A stretch of 64,000 bases of DNA from Tritrichomonas musculus. Taxonomy: Eukaryota; Parabasalia; Tritrichomonadida; Tritrichomonadidae. Location: contig JAPFFF010000003.1 in NCBI GenBank assembly GCA_039105265.1, positions 1,054,001-1,118,000 of the forward strand, written 5' to 3'. A program made the position numbers and the translations under genes. Below, piece by piece: positions 63,248 to 64,000 of the stretch. The notes beneath the pieces were generated by a model. It did no database searches. It saw nothing but the letters and a program-made list of their open reading frames with translations, and was not told the origin of the DNA. Each line of letters starts with the position of its first letter. Position 1 is the stretch's first letter.

Positions 63248-63479
63248 CAAGGCTTTGCCCAGGACTACGTCCATAGAACCCATCACTACCGAAATATTCA
63301 ATTGCTGGATTATTTGAATTATCAAATTTAGGTAATATTTTTGCAACATTACCAACAACAGGTAACTTTTCCATTATTGATTTTGTTTTATTCCATCCAA
63401 ATTTGAAGCCATCAGCGAAATCTTTAGCTGCTTCTTTAACTTTACCCGCTAACTTTTTAAACCAACTACCAAATGCCAT
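63228..63479 (-). CDS. Small amphipathic virion-type protein of the Maverick
   Basis: 83 residues beginning MAFGSWFKKLAGKVKEAAKD, an amphipathic helix followed by a Gly/Pro/Asn-rich tail. The shape recalls the short membrane-lytic or minor-capsid peptides (protein VI-like) of Polintons and adenoviruses; this is by character, not by alignment. Its 3' end overlaps two GC mini-palindromes. Confidence 0.5.
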   Translation of the reverse strand: MAFGSWFKKLAGKVKEAAKDFADGFKFGWNKTKSIMEKLPVVGNVAKILPKFDNSNNPAIEYFGSDGFYGRSPGQSLVKDKGS

Positions 63480-63531
63480 TTTTTAAATTAAGATTAAAAT
63501 TATGATTTAATATTTTTATTTAAAACTAAAT

Positions 63532-64000
63532 ATGACATTAAAGCAAGCAAGAATATTAAGTAGTGAAACCGATAACACTATTAAGCAAGAACAAAACACA
63601 AATGTTAACATTAACATAAAACCATCAACTAAGTCACGACCTCAAACAGTTCCGTTATATCCTAATGTTCCACCATTAAATCCAAACGTAAATTTTACTC
63701 AAGTGAACCAACCTTCGGATATTCCACCGGTTGGTCAAACTTTATATATTCCGACGACGGAGGATTTGAGCTATCAATCTCAACCTCCAACAAACAGCAA
63801 TTTCCCATTAACTCGAGACAGAGGTATTGCAGATTTAGGAAATGAAATTGAGGATTTAGAAAAGAAAAACCAATTTCTACAAATGTTAGTTGAAATGTAT
63901 GAATCAAACCCGTTAAAAATAAATGCTTACGTTGTTTGTGAAAGTAAGTTATTAATGAACATGATAAAGTTATTAACTGATTGTGAGAAAGTTGATTTAG
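63532..64000 (+). CDS. Maverick gene of unknown function, cut by the window end
   Basis: Open from the ATG at 63532 to the window edge (at least 156 codons). The N-terminal ~110 residues are Asn/Thr/Pro-rich and disordered; then a coiled coil (NEIEDLEKKNQFLQMLVEMY) and a helical region. No family recognised; the next element gene in order, probably a structural or regulatory protein. Confidence 0.6.
   Translation, partial: MTLKQARILSSETDNTIKQEQNTNVNINIKPSTKSRPQTVPLYPNVPPLNPNVNFTQVNQPSDIPPVGQTLYIPTTEDLSYQSQPPTNSNFPLTRDRGIADLGNEIEDLEKKNQFLQMLVEMYESNPLKINAYVVCESKLLMNMIKLLTDCEKVDL

Larger units (their letters stand above)
55735..64000. mobile_element. Maverick/Polinton virus-like element, left part (continues beyond the window)
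   Basis: Gene set: family B DNA polymerase of protein-primed type, RVE integrase, and small proteins of virion type, in the arrangement of trichomonad Mavericks. The left boundary is approximate; the terminal zone (from ~55735) carries short GC palindromes and a subterminal repeat array. The polymerase is broken about twice, while the integrase and small genes look whole, which suggests a fairly young copy. The right end and capsid genes would lie outside the window. Confidence 0.85.

Noticed and set aside
63695-63907. Minus-strand frame opposite the last Maverick gene
   Set aside because: Shadow of the longer plus-strand frame starting at 63532, which has better codon use.

Overview
The window is A+T-rich nuclear DNA of a microbial eukaryote, most likely a trichomonad (Parabasalia, Tritrichomonas-like). 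About two dozen genes are densely packed on both strands, and every one reads as a single uninterrupted exon. The two ribosomal-protein genes carry what I recall as the Trichomonas vaginalis M3 (Myb-like, RCGGTTT) plus M5 (CCTTT) core promoter just before the ATG. Three other genes have a TCATTA initiator-type element 4-16 bases before the ATG. About half of the stop codons read TAAA, the stop-overlapping polyadenylation signal described in T. vaginalis. The window ends in a Maverick/Polinton. The species call is inference; no rRNA is present to settle it.

Layout. 0.1-4.5 kb: a two-TM receptor-like protein with a phosphodiesterase-like domain lacking its metal ligands, then a Cdc20/Cdh1 APC/C activator on the minus strand. 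4.5-7.2 kb: a non-coding 2.4-kb unit bounded by 21-bp inverted repeats sits between divergent genes and contains a nested MITE. 7.2-18.9 kb: P4-ATPase flippase, a membrane-anchored isochorismatase-like protein, a tetraspanin-like protein, a nucleostemin-type GTPase, eL34, ubiquitin-eS31 and an amino-acid permease. 19-22 kb: gene-poor, with two decayed genes and a GC-rich structured patch. 22-34.6 kb: ankyrin protein, steroid-5-alpha-reductase-like enzyme, proteasome Rpn9/PSMD13, a coiled-coil protein, a GP63-like metalloprotease, a ubiquitin-like protein, a Grp170-like Hsp70 and a TM9-like membrane protein. 34.6-37.3 kb: non-coding with short tandem repeats. 37.3-48.5 kb: COPI-associated-type protein, eIF2B-epsilon, a Thg1 homologue lacking catalytic residues, a short Vps11, two unassigned proteins, and a kinase-Sel1-UBR-box-like fusion. 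48.5-55.7 kb: an 8-kb gene desert full of short inverted-repeat elements flanked by TTAA. 55.7 kb to the end: the left part of a Maverick/Polinton (subterminal repeats, protein-primed-type DNA polymerase B, RVE integrase, small virion-type genes) running off the window.

Most host genes are unrelated housekeeping functions (translation, ribosome assembly, proteasome, endosomal trafficking, ER folding, cell cycle); there is no operon-like logic. The most unusual points are the kinase-Sel1-triple UBR-box protein, two apparent pseudoenzymes (Thg1-like and PDE-like), a set of related TTAA MITEs, and tiny GC-rich palindromes concentrated in the Maverick. Functional assignments rest on motif recognition by eye; no database search was possible.
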